This document shows, piece after piece, positions 36,588 through 49,065 of a DNA stretch of 64,000 nucleotides. Made by a program: the position numbers and the translations under genes. The stretch covers positions 1,550,001-1,614,000 of the forward strand of contig NZ_AP027736.1 of NCBI RefSeq assembly GCF_030296675.1, read 5' to 3'. How positions within the stretch are numbered: position 1 is the stretch's first letter; every line of letters begins with the position of its first letter. The DNA is from Demequina sediminis. GTDB taxonomy: Bacteria; Actinomycetota; Actinomycetes; Actinomycetales; Demequinaceae. The notes beneath the pieces are model-generated. The model searched no databases. It worked only from the letters and a program-made list of their open reading frames with translations, and was not told where the DNA came from.

Positions 36588-38015
36588 CTATGTGCGCCTC
36601 ACGCCCAGCGTGTCGAGGCGCGGCGACGTCACCCGGTCGAGCCTGACGCGCGCCTGGTAGCCCTGACGTGGGGTGCGCCGCGGGTCCACAGCGGCCGGAG
36701 GCACGAACTCGGGGCTCCCCCGCCTCCAGCGGATCGCCCACCCCTCGCGATGGATCCAGTGGTGACACCCGACGCACAGCATGATCCCGTCGCGCACGTT
36801 CGTCAGCCCGCCGTACTGCCACTCGTGGAGGTGGTGCACGTCGCAGAAGCGCGGCGGCGCTCCGCAGAACGCGCAGCCCCTGTCCCGCTCGGCGATCGCG
36901 CGGCGCTGCGCGGCGGTGAACAGACGCTTGGCGCGGCCGTGGTCGAGGATCTCGGAGCCCATCCCGAGCACGGTCGGCACCACCTCCGCGTCGACCGCGT
37001 GCCTGCGCAGCACGCCCACGGGGATCGGCATCGTGATGCCGTCCACCGTGCCGTAGCCGTCGCCCGCCCGCAGGTCCGCAAGCGACACGCGAATCGACAC
37101 CGTGGTCCTCACGGCATCGTGGGGCTGGCGGCAACCCGTCGCGTGCCGCCCCAGCCAGCCGAGCGCGTCGGCGCGCAGTTGCGCGGTGGTGGGGCGATCT
37201 CCAGCATCCTGCCCGCCCACACCGTCATCTCGACGCGCCCGCAGCGCGTGCGCGACGTAACCGTCCACCGCCGCCATCAGCGGGGCGGCCGTCAGCGGAT
37301 CGAGCATCGCGGACACGAAGACCATGCCGTTGGCCTCCTCGCGAAACGACGCGAGGCGCGACGCGTGCAGCTCCTCGTAGTTCTCCTCGGCCACGCGAGC
37401 CGGCGTGAGCCCGGCCTCGAGCTGCGCCACCAGCGCGCGCACCGAGCGCAGCGGTAGCGCCACCGCCCTGTCGACAGCGACCCGCTCGACGCGCGCGAGC
37501 GGCTGGCGCCCGAGCGGCGTCGCGCGCACCGCGGCATCCACGGGCACCCCGTCGCCGTCGCACGCGTCCGGATGGCGCATCAGCACCCCGCGCAGGAGCA
37601 CGAACGCATCGGGGCTGAGGTGGCGCTCGCGCGCCGCCCACGCCAGGTGAGGCAGCACGGCGGCCCCGCCGGGGGCATCGTCCACCCGCCCCTCGAGCGC
37701 CGTGCCCAGGACGCGCAGCCGCTCGGCCTCCGCGACCGTCCCGCCCGTGAGGCTCGCGACGAGCTGATCCGAGCCGCGAAAGCCGCGCCGACGCGCCAGC
37801 CCGCTCGCGCCCTGACCGGAACGCGCGCCGACCTCCGCCGTGACCCGCGCGAGCATGAGGTCGACCTCGCGACGGCGGTCGACCAGATCACGCGCGAGCG
37901 CGGTGAGGTCCCAGTCCGTGAGGTCGCCCGCCGCGTCGACGCGCGCGCGCAGTGCCTCGCGGACGTCGAGCGCACCGCGTGCGTCGCGCACCTCCGGCAC
38001 CGCCATCGTGGTCAT
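36588..38015 (-). CDS. DUF222 - HNH endonuclease domain protein
   Basis: 475 residues. The N-terminal two-thirds is the helical DUF222 region common in actinobacterial multigene families. The C-terminal HNH nuclease region has DRGCAFCGAPPRFCDVHHLH and MLCVGCHHWIHREGW, giving the zinc cysteines and the His/Asn nuclease core. Such proteins are abundant and mobile in actinobacteria (13E12-like) with unknown targets. No repeats or inteins flank it here. It is isolated between unrelated genes, consistent with an inserted gene. Confidence 0.88.
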   Translation of the reverse strand: MTTMAVPEVRDARGALDVREALRARVDAAGDLTDWDLTALARDLVDRRREVDLMLARVTAEVGARSGQGASGLARRRGFRGSDQLVASLTGGTVAEAERLRVLGTALEGRVDDAPGGAAVLPHLAWAARERHLSPDAFVLLRGVLMRHPDACDGDGVPVDAAVRATPLGRQPLARVERVAVDRAVALPLRSVRALVAQLEAGLTPARVAEENYEELHASRLASFREEANGMVFVSAMLDPLTAAPLMAAVDGYVAHALRARRDDGVGGQDAGDRPTTAQLRADALGWLGRHATGCRQPHDAVRTTVSIRVSLADLRAGDGYGTVDGITMPIPVGVLRRHAVDAEVVPTVLGMGSEILDHGRAKRLFTAAQRRAIAERDRGCAFCGAPPRFCDVHHLHEWQYGGLTNVRDGIMLCVGCHHWIHREGWAIRWRRGSPEFVPPAAVDPRRTPRQGYQARVRLDRVTSPRLDTLGVRRT

Positions 38016-38080
38016 GGAACAAGTCCATCACCACCCACCGACAGCGAACCGGACAATCCGGACAGTCGTCCCCACGCGGG

Positions 38081-40600
38081 CTACTCGCCCTCGGCCTCCT
38101 GCTCGACCACGGCGGGAAGCGACGCCGTCACGACCGACCCGTCTGCGCGCATCGTCCCGTGGAACGCCGCCGCATCCGGGGCGCCCCTCAGGCGCGGCCC
38201 CTGATCCGGAAGGTCGACGACCACGTCCTCGCCGCGCAGGATGCTCACGCGCTCGCCGCGCACCATGACGGTGAGGCCCTGGCCCTCCTCCACGGTGAAC
38301 GCGATCTCGTGCTGACGCAGCGTCACGAGGAGCCGCGTGCCGCGCTGGGTGAGCCGGAAGCGCATCTCGGGCCAGCTCGCCGGGAGGCGCGGGTCGAACG
38401 ACAACACGCCGCCGTAGTCGCGCATCCCGCCGAAGCCGTGGACGAGGGCGGACCACACTCCTCCCGCCGACGCGACGTGCACGCCGTCGGCGGTATTCGA
38501 GTGAAGGTCAGCGATGTCGACGAACAGCCCGTCCCAGAAGTAGCGCAGCGCGAGCTCGTGATAGCCCACCTCGGACGCCATGATCGACTGCACCACACCC
38601 GACAGCGTCGAGTCGCCGGTGGTGATGGGGTCGTAGTAGTCGAAGTCCGCCTTCTTCTCCTCGGCGGTGAACTGGTCGCCCTGGAGGAACAGCGCGAGCA
38701 CCACGTCCGCCTGCTTGAGCACCTGGAAGCGGTAGATCACCAGCGGATGGAAGTGCAGCAGCAGCGGCCGCTTCTCGGGAGGCGTGTTCTCGAGGTCCCA
38801 CAGTTCGCGCTCGTGGAAGAGCGCGTCCTGCGGGTGGATGCCCAGGTCCTCGTCCCACAGGATCGCCATGGCCTCGGCGGCGGACTCCCACTCGACCACC
38901 TCGGCATCGTCGAGGCCAAGCCGCGCGACCATCTTGCGGTACTGGTCGGGCCACAGCGAGGCCAGCTTGCGGACCGATGCCGCGGCGGAGCGGAGATTGG
39001 AGCGCGCCATGACGTTCGTGTAGAGGTTGTCGTTGACGACCGTCGTGTACTCGTCCGGGCCCGTGACGCCGTGAATGCGGAAGCTTGAGCCGTCGCCCTT
39101 GAGGTTGCGCCAGAAGCCCAGGTCGGCCCACATGCGCGCGGTCTGCACCAGGATGTCGATGCCCTCACGCGCGAGGAACTCGTCGTCCCCCGTGGCCTTG
39201 ACGTACTTGTCGATCGCGAAGGAGATGTCGGCGTCGATGTGGTACTGCGCGGTGCCCGCCGCGTAATACGCCGAGGCCTCCTCGCCGTTGATGGTCCGCC
39301 ACGGGAAGAGCGCGCCGTGCTGCGCGAGCTCGCCCGCGCGATCGACGGCCTTGGGCAACATCGTGTACCGATACCGCAGCGCGTTTCTGGCGATCCCCGG
39401 CGACGTGTAGACGAAGAAGGGCACCACGTAGATCTCGGTGTCCCAGAAGTAGTGGCCGCTGTAGCCGGAGCCGGTGACTCCCTTGGCAGGCACGCCCTGA
39501 CCGTCGCCGCGGGCGGCAGCCTGCGCGAGTTGGAAGAGGTTCCAGCGGATCGCCTGCTGCACGCGGTCGTCGCCGTCGACCTCGACGTCGGACCGGGACC
39601 AGAAGTCCGCGAGCCAGTCCTCCTGGTCCTTAAACTGCTTGGCCACGCCCTCCGAGCGCACGCGCGAGAGCGTGCGGTGACAGCGGTCCCCCAACTCGCG
39701 CGCGGGCACCACGCGGGACGAGTGGTACGACACCACCTTGGTGAGCGTGAACGTGCGCCCGGGCGCCGCACGGAAGCGGAAGACGGCCTTCGCGTAGTCG
39801 GGCTGGACCTCGGTGTCGCGCTCCACCTCGCCGTCGAACTCGACCTCGTGCTCCATCGCGACCGCGAGCGTCATGCCGGAGTTGGCGCACTCGTAGCCGA
39901 GCATGAGGTGGTCCCCGTGCGCACGGTGGATGCGCGGCTCGAGCACGCGCTCGCTGAGCGACTCGGACTTGCGCGGGTCGAATGCCGCGGACGCGCCGGG
40001 GCTCGAGCGGTACTCGTCGGCCCCCGCCTGGCGGTTGAGGAGCTGCGAGGAGATCGCGACGGGCGCCTCCTTGTCGAGCAGCGTCACCTCGAACTGCATG
40101 ATCGCGAGGTGACGCTGGACGAACGACACCATGCGCCGCGAGCGCACCCGCACGCGGTTGCCCGCGGGGGTGCGCCACAGCAGGTCGCGCGTGAGCACCC
40201 CCGTGCGCATGTCGAGCGTGCGCGAATACTCGGGCAGGTCCGCGACCGAGAGCAGGAGGGGCTCGTCGTCGACGTAGAGGCGGATGGTCTTGGGGTCCGG
40301 CACGTTGACGATGGTCTGGCCGGTGCGCGCGAAGCCGTAGGCCTCCTCCGCGTGGCGGATGCGCCACGTCTCGTGAAAGCCGTTGATGAACGTGCCGTGC
40401 GCGTGGGCGTCGTGGCCCTCCTCGACGTTGCCGCGCAGCCCGAGGTAGCCGTTGCCGACCGCGAACAGGGTCTCGGTCGTGCCCATGTCGGACGCGTCGA
40501 ACTCCGTCTCGACCAGACGCCACGGGTCGGCGGGAAAGCGCAGGCGGTCGACGTAGTCGGGAGCGCTCGTGTCGCCGAGCGCGCGGTGCGCGGCCTTCAC
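38081..40600 (-). CDS. Glycoside hydrolase family 65 phosphorylase (maltose/trehalose/kojibiose type)
   Basis: 839 residues. Three GH65 domains: the N-terminal beta-sandwich (WRLVETEFDASDMGTTETLF, AVGNGYLGLRGNVEEGHDAH), the (alpha/alpha)6 barrel, with GYSGHYFWDTEIYVVPFF and the general acid Glu in GVTGPDEYTTVVNDNLYTN, and a C-terminal sheet. These enzymes phosphorolyse an alpha-glucosyl disaccharide to beta-glucose 1-phosphate. GTG 40600 overlaps the stop of the beta-phosphoglucomutase gene (GTGA), which takes the product onward. Which disaccharide is used cannot be told by eye. Confidence 0.92.
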   Translation of the reverse strand: MKAAHRALGDTSAPDYVDRLRFPADPWRLVETEFDASDMGTTETLFAVGNGYLGLRGNVEEGHDAHAHGTFINGFHETWRIRHAEEAYGFARTGQTIVNVPDPKTIRLYVDDEPLLLSVADLPEYSRTLDMRTGVLTRDLLWRTPAGNRVRVRSRRMVSFVQRHLAIMQFEVTLLDKEAPVAISSQLLNRQAGADEYRSSPGASAAFDPRKSESLSERVLEPRIHRAHGDHLMLGYECANSGMTLAVAMEHEVEFDGEVERDTEVQPDYAKAVFRFRAAPGRTFTLTKVVSYHSSRVVPARELGDRCHRTLSRVRSEGVAKQFKDQEDWLADFWSRSDVEVDGDDRVQQAIRWNLFQLAQAAARGDGQGVPAKGVTGSGYSGHYFWDTEIYVVPFFVYTSPGIARNALRYRYTMLPKAVDRAGELAQHGALFPWRTINGEEASAYYAAGTAQYHIDADISFAIDKYVKATGDDEFLAREGIDILVQTARMWADLGFWRNLKGDGSSFRIHGVTGPDEYTTVVNDNLYTNVMARSNLRSAAASVRKLASLWPDQYRKMVARLGLDDAEVVEWESAAEAMAILWDEDLGIHPQDALFHERELWDLENTPPEKRPLLLHFHPLVIYRFQVLKQADVVLALFLQGDQFTAEEKKADFDYYDPITTGDSTLSGVVQSIMASEVGYHELALRYFWDGLFVDIADLHSNTADGVHVASAGGVWSALVHGFGGMRDYGGVLSFDPRLPASWPEMRFRLTQRGTRLLVTLRQHEIAFTVEEGQGLTVMVRGERVSILRGEDVVVDLPDQGPRLRGAPDAAAFHGTMRADGSVVTASLPAVVEQEAEGE

Positions 40601-41349
40601 CGCGCCACCAGCTCGGCAAGGTCGGTGACGATCACGTCGGCGCCGCCCTCGAGCAGCTCCTCGGCCCCCGCGCCGCGATCGACGCCCACCACGAGGCCGA
40701 AGCCGCCGGCCTTGCCGGCCGCCACGCCCGACATCGCGTCCTCGACCACGACCGCGGCCTCGCGCGGCACGCCCAGCAGCTCGGCGGCATACAGGTAGGT
40801 GTCGGGAGCGGGCTTGCCCGCAATGCCGTGGTCCGCCGCGAGCTGACCGTCGACGACCACCTCGAAGCGGTGCGCGAGTCCCGCCGCGGCGAGCACGGCC
40901 GGCGCGTTGCGCGAGCTCGAGACCACCGCCATGGGGCAGCCGATCTCCTCGAGGTGATCGATGAGCGCGACCGAGCCGGGGTACGGCGTCACACCCTCGT
41001 CCCGCAGGATCGCGGAGAAGGCCTCGTTCTTGGTGTTGCCCACGCCGCAGATTGTCTCGGTGCCGGGGGCATCGTCCGGGCTTCCTTCCGGAAGCGTCAC
41101 GCCGCGCGAGGCGAGGCATGCGCGCACACCGTCGTAGCGAGGCTTGCCGTCCACATGGGCGAAGTAGTCCGCGTCCGTGTAGGCAGGCGTGATGCCATGC
41201 GCGTCGAAGTAGTCGGTGAACATGCGCCACCAGGCGGCCATGTGCACGTCGGCCGTCGGCGTCAGCACACCATCCAGGTCGAACAGCGCGGCCCCAAAGC
41301 TCGCGTCGGGCGCGAGCGGGATGCGCCAGGGGCTGGTCTCGGTCGTCAC
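40597..41349 (-). CDS. pgmB: Beta-phosphoglucomutase family HAD hydrolase
   Basis: 250 residues. HAD motif I with both aspartates is AALFDLDGVLTPT near residue 22, motif II is AVVSSSRNAP, and the Lys and Asp motifs are GKPAPDTYLYAAELLG and VVVEDAMSGVAAGKAG. Converts beta-glucose 1-phosphate to glucose 6-phosphate. GTG 41349 follows GGAGGGAG. Coupled to the GH65 gene downstream, making a short disaccharide phosphorolysis operon. It contains one GGACGATGCC (PDDAPG). Confidence 0.92.
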   Translation of the reverse strand: MTTETSPWRIPLAPDASFGAALFDLDGVLTPTADVHMAAWWRMFTDYFDAHGITPAYTDADYFAHVDGKPRYDGVRACLASRGVTLPEGSPDDAPGTETICGVGNTKNEAFSAILRDEGVTPYPGSVALIDHLEEIGCPMAVVSSSRNAPAVLAAAGLAHRFEVVVDGQLAADHGIAGKPAPDTYLYAAELLGVPREAAVVVEDAMSGVAAGKAGGFGLVVGVDRGAGAEELLEGGADVIVTDLAELVAR

Positions 41350-41498
41350 GGGGTCTCCCTCCAGCTCGAGAGGCGGCCGGGGGGACCGCACTCAGTCGAA
41401 CGCGCGTGCCCCAGGGTCATCCGGCGGCACGCGCGGCTCGTCTCATCGATACTAGCGACGCCCTCCCCCGTGCTGTCGAGCCGGTGCCGTCCGTCCGA

Positions 41499-42071
41499 TC
41501 AACCCTTGGTGTGGAACCTCATCTGTGCGGCCTCGACGCCGGAGGCGAGAATCTCCTCGACGGCGTCCGCGGCATCGTCCACGAGGAACGGCAGCTCCTT
41601 GCGCTCGGCGGCGGAGAACGGCTTGAGCACGAACGTCGCGGCGTCCATGCGCCCCGGCGGGCGGCCGATGCCGACGCGCACCCGCACGTAGTCGGGGGTG
41701 CCGAGCGCCTTGGTGACGTCGCGCAGCCCGTTGTGGCCGGCAGAGCCTCCACCGCGCTTGATCTTGACGGTCCCGAACGGGATGTCGAGCTCGTCGTGGA
41801 CCACGATGACCTCGGTCGGGGCGACCGAGTGATACTTCGCGAGCGAGGACGTGGGGCCGCCCGAGAGGTTCATGAACGACATCGGCACGCCGATCACGAC
41901 GCCGCGGCCCGCCAGCCTCACGGTCGCGGATCGCGTGTGCGTCTTCTTGTTGACGGCGAGCCCTCCCCCGCCGCGGCGCGCGAGCTCGTCCGCCACCATC
42001 GCGCCAACATTGTGCCGCGTGTGCTCGTACTCGGGACCGGGATTGCCCAGGCCCACCACGAGGTCCGTCAC
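41499..42071 (-). CDS. pth: Peptidyl-tRNA hydrolase
   Basis: 190 residues. Frees tRNA from stalled peptidyl-t[24 protein letters not shown] carries the conserved Asn and catalytic His. [21 protein letters not shown] (Asp) and [14 protein letters not shown] complete the site. GTG 42071 is selected because it directly precedes the conserved start and follows GGAGAGG; a far upstream ATG would add an unmatched tail. It follows rplY, as in M. tuberculosis. Confidence 0.95.
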   Translation of the reverse strand: MTDLVVGLGNPGPEYEHTRHNVGAMVADELARRGGGGLAVNKKTHTRSATVRLAGRGVVIGVPMSFMNLSGGPTSSLAKYHSVAPTEVIVVHDELDIPFGTVKIKRGGGSAGHNGLRDVTKALGTPDYVRVRVGIGRPPGRMDAATFVLKPFSAAERKELPFLVDDAADAVEEILASGVEAAQMRFHTKG

Positions 42072-42147
42072 GTCGATGTCCTCTCCCACAGACGACGACG
42101 CCCGGCGCGCCCACAGGTGGGCGAGCCGGGCGAACATCGAGATGCGC

Positions 42148-42735
42148 TTACTCCGCGGCGGACTCGGCGCCCGCCTCGTCGTCGTCGCTGGCCGCGCCGC
42201 GCGGGGCCAGCACGGTCACGACGACCGCGTCGGGGTCCGTCACGAGCGTCGCACCCTTGGGCAGCGGAACGTCGGACGCGTGGACCTTGGTGCCCTCGGT
42301 GAGGCCCTCGATCGACAGGTCGATGCCCTCGGGAAGGTCGGTCGCATCGGCCTCAAGCTGCAGCGAGGAGTACTCGGTGACGTGAATGGTGCCGGGGAAG
42401 GACTCGCCCACGATGTGCAGCGGCACGTCGACGGTGATCTTCTCGCCCTTGTTCACGAGCTGCAGGTCGACGTGCTCGATGAGACGGCGGACCGGGTCGC
42501 GCTGAACGTCCTTGACGATCGCGACGAGCGAGTCATCCTCGAGCTTGATGGTGAGCAGCGCGTTCGAGTGCTTGAGCGCGAGCATCGTGTCGTGCGCGGG
42601 GAGCACGATGTGGACCGGCTCGGTGCCGTGGCCGTAGATGACGGCGGGCGTCTGGTGAGCGGCGCGAGCACGGCGGGCCGCGCCCTTGCCGAACTCGGTG
42701 CGCTTCTCGGCGGTGAGCGTGAGCTTGTCGGACAT
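42148..42735 (-). CDS. rplY: 50S ribosomal protein L25/general stress protein Ctc
   Basis: 195 residues, the long (TL5/Ctc) form. The 5S-rRNA-binding domain (about 1-95) has [20 protein letters not shown] and [19 protein letters not shown]. The C-terminal beta domain (100-180) has [14 protein letters not shown]. An acidic tail ([12 protein letters not shown]) ends it. ATG 42735 follows GAGGAGA. A TAAAGT-like -10 near 42840 suggests a leader of about 100 nt. Confidence 0.95.
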   Translation of the reverse strand: MSDKLTLTAEKRTEFGKGAARRARAAHQTPAVIYGHGTEPVHIVLPAHDTMLALKHSNALLTIKLEDDSLVAIVKDVQRDPVRRLIEHVDLQLVNKGEKITVDVPLHIVGESFPGTIHVTEYSSLQLEADATDLPEGIDLSIEGLTEGTKVHASDVPLPKGATLVTDPDAVVVTVLAPRGAASDDDEAGAESAAE

Positions 42736-42947
42736 GAGGTCTCCTCTTGCGTCAGATGGGGCCAAGGCAAGGCAGGGCTGCACGCATCTGCCGCGTCGAT
42801 CACGCCGGGTACGCGTCCCAGCCTCGCCGAGGAACTGCGCTACTTTACCCGACGCGCGGCACCCCGCGCCACTCGCGGGCAGGAGCGGAGACGAAGCCGG
42901 GGCCGGGTGGGCGGAATGCGCTCGGCGGGAACGCCGTTGGAGGGAGC

Positions 42948-43744
42948 ATGGCCACCTCATCGGCGAGTAGCGCCCGCGCCGGAACCTCGGGCGACATCTG
43001 GGAAAAGCTGGCACGGGCGGGATACGCCGTCTCCGGGGTCCTTCACCTGGTCATCGGCTTCGTGATCATCCGCATCGGACTCGGTTCGGGGGCGAGGCGG
43101 ACTCCGACTCCGCGCTCCAGAGCCTGCGCGATGCGCCGGCGGGTGCCGCGATCCTGTGGGCCTCCGCCGCGGCGTTCGTCGCGCTCGCGCTGTGGCAACT
43201 CGCCGACGCGCTGCGCGGCCGCGGCGACGGCATGGACCGTGCCAAGGCGGCGGGCAAGGCCGTCCTGTACGGGGCCCTCGCGCTGTCGGCCGCGTCGATC
43301 GCGAGGGGCTCGGGCGGCGGCTCGAGCGGCGACCAAGAGGCGCAGGGCCTCGCCGCGACGCTGATGGGTGCGCCCGCCGGGCGGATCCTCGTGGCCGCCG
43401 TGGGGGTCGGCCTGCTCGCGGGCGCCGTCTATCACGTGCACAAGGGTGCGACCAAGAGATTCCTGCGGGACCTCCGCGCGCTGCCCGGTCGCGAGCTCGG
43501 CACGGGAGTACGTGCGCTCGGCACGGTCGGCTACATCGCCAAGGGCATCGCGCTCGGGGTCGTCGGCGTGCTGTTCGCGCTGGCCGCCCTGACCGCCGAT
43601 CCCGACAAGGCGCAGGGCATCGACGGCGCCGTCGAGCAGTTGCTCGACCTGCCGGGCGGCGCCGTCATCGTCGTGCTCGTCGGAGCCGGCTTCGCCGCGT
43701 ACGGCCTGTACTCGTTCGCCCGCGCGCGCTACGCGCGGATGTGA
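42948..43744 (+). CDS. DUF1206 membrane protein (one frameshift)
   Basis: 265 residues once repaired. DUF1206 proteins carry three repeats of a two-helix unit; here helices occur at ARAGYAVSGVLHLVIGFVII, AILWASAAAFVALALWQLAD, LVAAVGVGLLAGAVYHV and VGYIAKGIALGVVGVLFALA, with a final one. The GYxxxG/Y-type repeats are visible. One G is missing from the run at 43088-43092, so the printed frame leaves after LGSG. ATG 42948 follows GGAGGGAG. It is coupled to the PAP2 gene. Role unknown. Confidence 0.82.
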
Positions 43745-44475
43745 CGGCGATGCACCCCGGACCCGGCGCCGTCGCGCCCACCGCGGCGCAGGCGGGCCGT
43801 GCTCTTCTCACGCGCGTCCTCGTCCCCACGGCGGTCCTCTGGATCGTCGTGGTGGGAGCGGGATTCGCTCTCGCCGCGCTCGACGTCTCCGAGCGCGACA
43901 TCAGCCAGTGGTTCGTCGACAACCGCACTCCCACGCTCGACTCCGTCACCGCCGTGGTCTCGGGTCTCGCGGACACGCAGGTCATGATCGCGACGTGCCT
44001 CGTGGTCGCGGGACTCGTGTGGTGGCGGACGGGCCAATGGTGGTTCGCGGTGGTCCCCCCGCTCGCCCTCTCGCTCGAGGCCGCCGTGTTCCTCACGAGC
44101 TCGATCGTGGTGGGCCGCGACCGCCCCGACGTCGACCAGCTCGACCACGCCCCGCCCACCTCGAGCTTCCCGAGCGGCCACACGGGGGCTTCGGCCGCGG
44201 TGTACCTCGCATTCGCGCTCATGGCGACGCGGATTCGTCATGCAGGGCTGCGCGTCGTGGTGATCGTCGTGTGCGCGCTCGTGCCGGTCGGGGTCGCGCT
44301 CGCGCGCGTCTATCGCGGCATGCACCATCCCACCGATGTGGTCGCGGGTCTCGCCGTGGGAGCGACGTGCGCACTCATCGCATGGTGCTGGCTCCCCGCG
44401 CGCGACCAGTCCTCGGGGATTCAGTCCTCGGGGAACCAGCGCGCGAGCGCGGCGGAGAAGCGCTCCTCGAACTGA
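43741..44475 (+). CDS. PAP2-type phosphatase
   Basis: 244 residues with six hydrophobic helices. The three phosphatase motifs are readable: GRDRP (motif 1, without the usual upstream Lys position clearly seen), SFPSGHTGA (motif 2 with the catalytic-acid His) and ARVYRGMHHPTDV (motif 3, nucleophile His and its Asp). Likely substrates are lipid phosphates such as undecaprenyl or phosphatidyl phosphates. The GTG at 43741 overlaps the DUF1206 stop; ATG 43750 is an alternative. Its last 55 nt overlap the glycosyltransferase gene on the other strand. Confidence 0.82.
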   Translation: MTAMHPGPGAVAPTAAQAGRALLTRVLVPTAVLWIVVVGAGFALAALDVSERDISQWFVDNRTPTLDSVTAVVSGLADTQVMIATCLVVAGLVWWRTGQWWFAVVPPLALSLEAAVFLTSSIVVGRDRPDVDQLDHAPPTSSFPSGHTGASAAVYLAFALMATRIRHAGLRVVVIVVCALVPVGVALARVYRGMHHPTDVVAGLAVGATCALIAWCWLPARDQSSGIQSSGNQRASAAEKRSSN

Positions 44476-45469
44476 GTGTCGTCGTGGTGGCGCCTGAGCC
44501 AGCCCACGAAGTCGCCACCCGCGACAGCGTCGAGCTCGGCGCGGCAGCCCGCGGGATCCGTGACGGCGCGCAGCAGCAGGTGCTCCGCGGATGCCGGGTC
44601 GGCATACAACAGCGGGTAGCCGGCGGGCAGCAGCGCCCTCGCCCAGGGACGGTCGGGGAACACCCCGACCGCGCCGGCCACCATCGCCTCGACGTACTCG
44701 AGCCCGTAGGACTCGTCCCGCGCGGTCGCGAGGAAGGCCGTGGTGCGGGCGAGCCGGTAGTAGTAGTCCTCGCGCGTCGCGGTGAGGGGCCCGACCCACG
44801 CCCAGTCCTTGCGCGACAGGCGAATCGCGTCCTCGGAGATGAGGTGCGCCTCCTCAAGGCGCATCTCGACGCGAATCGGGGTGCGCCGACGCACCCTCTC
44901 GACCACGTCGAGGAACAGTCGCGGCTGCTTGCGCTCGGACAGCCGAATCGCGGGATAGAGCACCACCGGCACCGCCGGTTCCTCGCGAGGCTGCACGTGG
45001 CCCAGCCGGATGCCCAGGTTGGACCAGTCGATGCGGGCCCCCTCGGCGAGTGACGGGACCGTTAGCGCCGCGACGATCTCGCGTACCTCGGTCGCGGTGC
45101 GCTCCGAGTTCGCGAACGTGGGAAACAGGGCGCACGCGAGGGCCAGCGAGGCGCGCTGGACGGGATGGGTGAACTGCGACGTGTTCCACCACACGAAGTT
45201 CGCGATTCGCGGCTCGGCGCCGCCCGCGGCGAGCGTGCGCCACACCGCGGGCGAGCTCACCACGTCCATGTTGATCACGACCGTGGTGCGCGGGTCCACG
45301 AGCGCGAGCGGCACCACGGCGAAGCCCTCCGCCCGCTGCGCCCGCGGCCCCACGAGAGCGGCCCCGGGGAAGAGCCGCTGGAGGCGGCGCACCAGGGTGG
45401 CCCGCGCATCGTGCCCCGCGACGCGACCCTCCACGACGGTCACGCCGTCGCAGAGGATCGCGACCGCGG

Positions 45470-45473
<4 letters not shown>
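44421..45473 (-). CDS. Glycosyltransferase-like protein (GT-B fold, family uncertain)
   Basis: 350 residues. The C-terminal half shows VPVVLYPAIRLSERKQPRLF and DESYGLEYVEAMVAGAVGVFP, the pattern of the GT4-type acceptor end: E-x-x-x-E in EYVEAMVAGAVGV, with Gly-rich follow-up. The N-terminal half has an INMDVVSSPAVWRTL and FVWWNTSQFTHP segment. No substrate can be named. ATG 45473 overlaps the hppA stop (ATGA), so it is expressed after hppA. The convergent PAP2 gene overlaps its 3' end. Confidence 0.65.
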
Positions 45474-47983
<2,510 letters not shown>

Positions 47984-48084
47984 TCTTACCCCTGGAATCG
48001 ACCGAAATGGGGGGACGATTCGCAGGCTAGGCGCGCCGCGACGATGCGCGGGGTGACCTAGGACCTAGGCGGGCGGAGGAAGGC

Positions 48085-49065
48085 TCAGACGTTGCCGTCG
48101 AACAGGCTCGTCACCGAGCCGTCGTCGAAGACCTCGCGCACCGCACGCGCGATGAGCGGCGCGATCGACAGCACGGTGAGCTTCTCGAAGTTCTTGTCCT
48201 CCGAGATGGGCAGCGTGTCCGTCACCACGACCTCGGACACTCCCGAGTTCTGGAGGCGCTCGACCGCGGGACCCGACAGCAGGCCGTGCGTCGACGCGAC
48301 GATGACGTCCTTGGCGCCGTTCTCGAACAGCGCCTCCGCGGCCTGGACGATCGTGCCGCCCGTGTCGATCATGTCGTCGACCAGGACACACGTGCGGCCC
48401 TCGACCTCACCCACGAGCTCGTGGACCTTGACCTGGTTGGGCACGGAGGGGTCGCGACGCTTGTGGATGATCGCGAGCGGCGCACCCAGGTGGTCGGACC
48501 ACTGGTCCGCGAGGCGCACGCGGCCCGCGTCGGGAGAGACGATCGTGAGGTTGCCTGGCGAGACGCGGCTCTTGACGTAGTCCGCGAGCATCGGCATCGC
48601 CCACAGGTGATCGACGGGGCCGTCGAAGAAACCCTGAATCTGCGCGGTGTGCAGGTCGACCGACATCACGCGATCCGCGCCCGCCGTCTTGAACAGATCC
48701 GCCATGAGTCGCGCCGAGATCGGCTCGCGTCCCTTGTGCTTCTTGTCCTGTCGCGCGTAGCCGTAGCTGGGGATGATCACCGTGATGCGCTTGGCGGAGG
48801 CGCGCTTCATCGCGTCGACCATGATGAGGTGCTCCATGATCGCCTCATTGATGGGGGCGGCGTGAGACTGCAGCACGAACGCGTCCGCTCCGCGCACCGA
48901 TTCGCCGAAGCGCACGTACAGCTCGCCGTTCGCGAACGTGTAGGCGGTGGTGGGGAGGAGGTCGATGCCGAGGTTCTCGGCGACGGCCTCGGCCAGCTCG
49001 GGGTGGGCCCTGCCACCCGCGAGGACCAGGCGGCGCTCGCTCGGGTTCGAGATGACGGCGTTCAT
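48085..49065 (-). CDS. prs: Ribose-phosphate pyrophosphokinase
   Basis: 326 residues. Makes PRPP from ribose 5-phosphate and ATP. ATP-site motif [20 protein letters not shown], the flexible loop [15 protein letters not shown], the divalent-metal signature [18 protein letters not shown], and the PRPP-binding [19 protein letters not shown] 49065 overlaps the glmU stop (ATGA), and the glmU-prs order is the actinobacterial norm. Confidence 0.96.
   Translation of the reverse strand: MNAVISNPSERRLVLAGGRAHPELAEAVAENLGIDLLPTTAYTFANGELYVRFGESVRGADAFVLQSHAAPINEAIMEHLIMVDAMKRASAKRITVIIPSYGYARQDKKHKGREPISARLMADLFKTAGADRVMSVDLHTAQIQGFFDGPVDHLWAMPMLADYVKSRVSPGNLTIVSPDAGRVRLADQWSDHLGAPLAIIHKRRDPSVPNQVKVHELVGEVEGRTCVLVDDMIDTGGTIVQAAEALFENGAKDVIVASTHGLLSGPAVERLQNSGVSEVVVTDTLPISEDKNFEKLTVLSIAPLIARAVREVFDDGSVTSLFDGNV

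Noticed and set aside
48055..48070. Tandem CCTAGG pair upstream of hppA as an operator
   Set aside because: Only two adjacent six-base palindromes, between prs and hppA. They may just be part of -10-like sequences, with too little to support a site.
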